A DNA stretch of 64,000 nucleotides from Phycisphaerales bacterium (GTDB lineage Bacteria; Planctomycetota; Phycisphaerae; Phycisphaerales; UBA1924): positions 456,359 through 520,358 of the forward strand of contig JAJDDF010000011.1 in NCBI GenBank assembly GCA_029260455.1, given 5' to 3'. The position numbers and the translations under genes are program-made. Below are positions 62,270 to 64,000 of the stretch, one piece after another; position 1 is the stretch's first letter, and the number at the start of each line of letters is the position of its first letter. Below the pieces are notes generated by a model. That model was not told the DNA's origin. It searched no databases and worked only from the letters and a program-made list of their open reading frames with translations.

Positions 62270-64000
62270 ATGAGACACTTGAACAAAGTGTGCGCGATCG
62301 TTGTGTCGCTATTCGGAGCACCAGTCGTGCTGGGGCAAAACCTGTGCAACGATATCAGCCTGAATGTTGGATCAGGCAATGTGGAATTGACGTTCTGCTC
62401 CGCGAATGCAGGAAAGGTTGACGTCCTGCTCACCACCATTCCCAATGGCACAGAGCACATCGTCAAACTAGAAGTGGCGAACGGCACGGCCATAGGTCGG
62501 TTGACGATCAACCATGATACTGAACTCCAGTTCCCGCTGACACTGGGGATTATTGGCGTGGGTCCGGGGGGTAATCCCGCCGGCGTCGAGGAAATCCTGA
62601 TCGTTACCAACCCAACCTCAGGAGCCCCAGTGTTTCTCAGTGGGCTCCGAATCAATGGCGACTTGGGCCCGGTGACCGGGGCGACGCGCCTCGTGGATGT
62701 TGAAATTACCGGGAGCATGACCGGCCCCATTGATCTCGTGGATCGCTCGTGGAACGCTCAAAATGCGGCGGGGCAGTTCAACGATATACTCGTACAGGGT
62801 GATATCCTCGCCAACCTTTCGGCCCGTATCACACATCCTACGCTTGACAAGGCGCACCTGTTGCGGTTTCAGGTTCTTGGGACATTGGGCACACCTCTGT
62901 TACCAATCGACATCGTTGTGGAGGGCAACGGTGATGTTGATCTGGAGTGCGGCGAATTCAACGCGAACTTCCTCGGGCTTCCCGCCATCACAAGCCTGCG
63001 GGTTCTGGATGACCTTGGCGAAACCGGGGACATCAACCAGCCCATTTCAACGTTTTCCGGACCGGCTGAACTGATCGTTGATGGCGCCGTCAAAGCGCCA
63101 ATCCTGATCCCGTCCGGGTTCCCCGACACGCTGCCCGGCGTTGAGTGGCAATTCGCTGCAAATGGTGTGCAGGATCAGATCATCATCGGTGCATCGAGCC
63201 CGTTCAACAAGACCTGGCTCGGACAAGCCACGATCGGCGGTGTATCGCTGGCGGGGCCGAACTATATGCAAACGTCGGCTGCGATTGGCACCGGGGCGAT
63301 CGGCCTCGTGCCCTTTGATCTTCATGATGAGGATTCGTTCCCGGTCGGAGGCGCGAACGAGACGACATCACCAAGTGCGATCTCGCTCAAGCATTATGGG
63401 CCGGTATCAATCTTCGACCTCACTGTTGCAACTGGGACGCCGGTGACATTCGACTACCGTCCGAAGTGCAGTACAGATCCGCTTGATTGGAAGCCGATCG
63501 ACAGCGGATGCTTTCTGGCAAGGATCCCGGTGGGGTCAGACCGTGAGCTAGAGGTAATACCGGGCTTCACATTGCCGAATGGCTTTGCGTACCGCATTCA
63601 ACCCATCACATCGGGTGACGTGCAACTCCAAAGCGAGTTGGGCGCGAACGATGCGCCTGTCGCGAACTACGAATACAGCTTCACAATGGGCGGCAACTGT
63701 CCGGAAGATATTGACGGCGATGGTACGGTCGGATCATCAGACCTCAACACGCTGCTGTTCCTGTTTGGCCAGTCGTTCAGTTGTCCGAAAGGCGGCGACG
63801 TGACGCAGGATGGGAAGGTCGATCTCGCGGACTTGCAGCGTGTTCTCTTCGCCTTCGGTACCGACTGCTCCTGCAGCGCATCTGCCATGGCGGGTGGCGG
63901 TGGTGGCGGCGCGACGGCGTTGATCGCTGAAGCCTGCGGCTTCAATCACAGTGAAGCCTATCTCGCGTGGCGGGCCTCACTCTCGCCAGCGGAACTTGCG
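62270..64000 (+). CDS. Large secreted protein with dockerin-like EF-hand repeats, 3' end cut by window
   Basis: The ATG at 62270 (AGGAG seven bases upstream) opens a signal peptide ending PVVLGQN. 577 codons are seen to the window end with no stop. The first 450 residues are beta-rich and Gly/Asn-rich with no family I recognise. Near residues 485-535 are two calcium-binding loops of dockerin type I form: DIDGDGTVGSSDLNTLL and DVTQDGKVDLADLQRVL. After this comes a GGGGGG linker and a further part. No cohesin is seen in this window, so the binding partner is unknown. Confidence 0.85.
   Translation, partial: MRHLNKVCAIVVSLFGAPVVLGQNLCNDISLNVGSGNVELTFCSANAGKVDVLLTTIPNGTEHIVKLEVANGTAIGRLTINHDTELQFPLTLGIIGVGPGGNPAGVEEILIVTNPTSGAPVFLSGLRINGDLGPVTGATRLVDVEITGSMTGPIDLVDRSWNAQNAAGQFNDILVQGDILANLSARITHPTLDKAHLLRFQVLGTLGTPLLPIDIVVEGNGDVDLECGEFNANFLGLPAITSLRVLDDLGETGDINQPISTFSGPAELIVDGAVKAPILIPSGFPDTLPGVEWQFAANGVQDQIIIGASSPFNKTWLGQATIGGVSLAGPNYMQTSAAIGTGAIGLVPFDLHDEDSFPVGGANETTSPSAISLKHYGPVSIFDLTVATGTPVTFDYRPKCSTDPLDWKPIDSGCFLARIPVGSDRELEVIPGFTLPNGFAYRIQPITSGDVQLQSELGANDAPVANYEYSFTMGGNCPEDIDGDGTVGSSDLNTLLFLFGQSFSCPKGGDVTQDGKVDLADLQRVLFAFGTDCSCSASAMAGGGGGGATALIAEACGFNHSEAYLAWRASLSPAELA

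Overview
The window is a 64 kb stretch of a GC-rich Gram-negative bacterial chromosome. It most likely comes from a planctomycete of the Phycisphaerae type. This is inferred from four things: an alternative complex III / caa3 respiratory cluster, three membrane proteins with the CxxCGYDLRGL zinc ribbon, secreted proteins with a PEP-CTERM-like tail or dockerin-like EF-hands, and dispersed palindromic repeats between (and sometimes inside) genes. LptE-like, BamD-like and TolB-like proteins indicate an outer membrane. I see no phage, insertion sequence, CRISPR array, rRNA or tRNA. One structural RNA, the SRP RNA, is present near 60.7-60.8 kb.

Layout. 0-7.3 kb: a truncated class I aminotransferase, malate dehydrogenase, a Xer recombinase, two envelope lipoproteins (one a TolB-like propeller) and an ANTAR response regulator. 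7.4-10.9 kb: a two-gene operon for both subunits of DNA topoisomerase VI, an enzyme mostly known from archaea and plants; the B subunit carries repeat-derived segments read in frame. 11-13.3 kb: a zinc-ribbon membrane protein, ndk, a DoxX-like protein and repeat-rich spacers. 13.3-30.3 kb: the respiratory island. Heme A synthase (ctaA) is divergent from actABCDEF, a small membrane protein of unknown role, a SCO copper chaperone, caa3 oxidase subunits II, I, III and IV, and a second unknown membrane-anchored protein. Together these should carry electrons from menaquinol through ACIII to cytochrome c/CuA and oxygen.

30.4-43.7 kb: an Fsr-like MFS transporter, thyA-folA, rnhA, a PurS-PurL fusion with purQ, an ArnT-like glycosyltransferase, two more zinc-ribbon membrane proteins, a Gfo/Idh/MocA dehydrogenase and an atpC gene with no other ATP synthase genes beside it. 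43.7-54.4 kb: a second Gfo/Idh/MocA protein, a PfkB kinase, gltX, ada, glnS, a QueD-like protein, an HD-GYP protein with an altered HD dyad, a phosphohexomutase and a DUF167 protein. 54.4-60.4 kb: ftsH, an lptE-like/bamD-like overlapping pair, a diacylglycerol-kinase-family protein and a PIN-TRAM membrane protein. 60.4-64 kb: a repeat-rich spacer with the SRP RNA, then two secreted surface-type proteins, the last running off the end.

Two themes go beyond ordinary gene content. First, short palindromic repeat families occupy spacers and have entered reading frames (topoisomerase VI B subunit, ctaA C-terminus, and the N-terminus of an FGE-fold protein). Second, six genes (rnhA, gltX, glnS, queD-like, bamD-like, PIN-TRAM) have a -10-like hexamer ending 6-8 nt before the start codon and no Shine-Dalgarno sequence, which suggests leaderless mRNAs. 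Start sites, promoters and repeat boundaries are read by eye and have not been tested.
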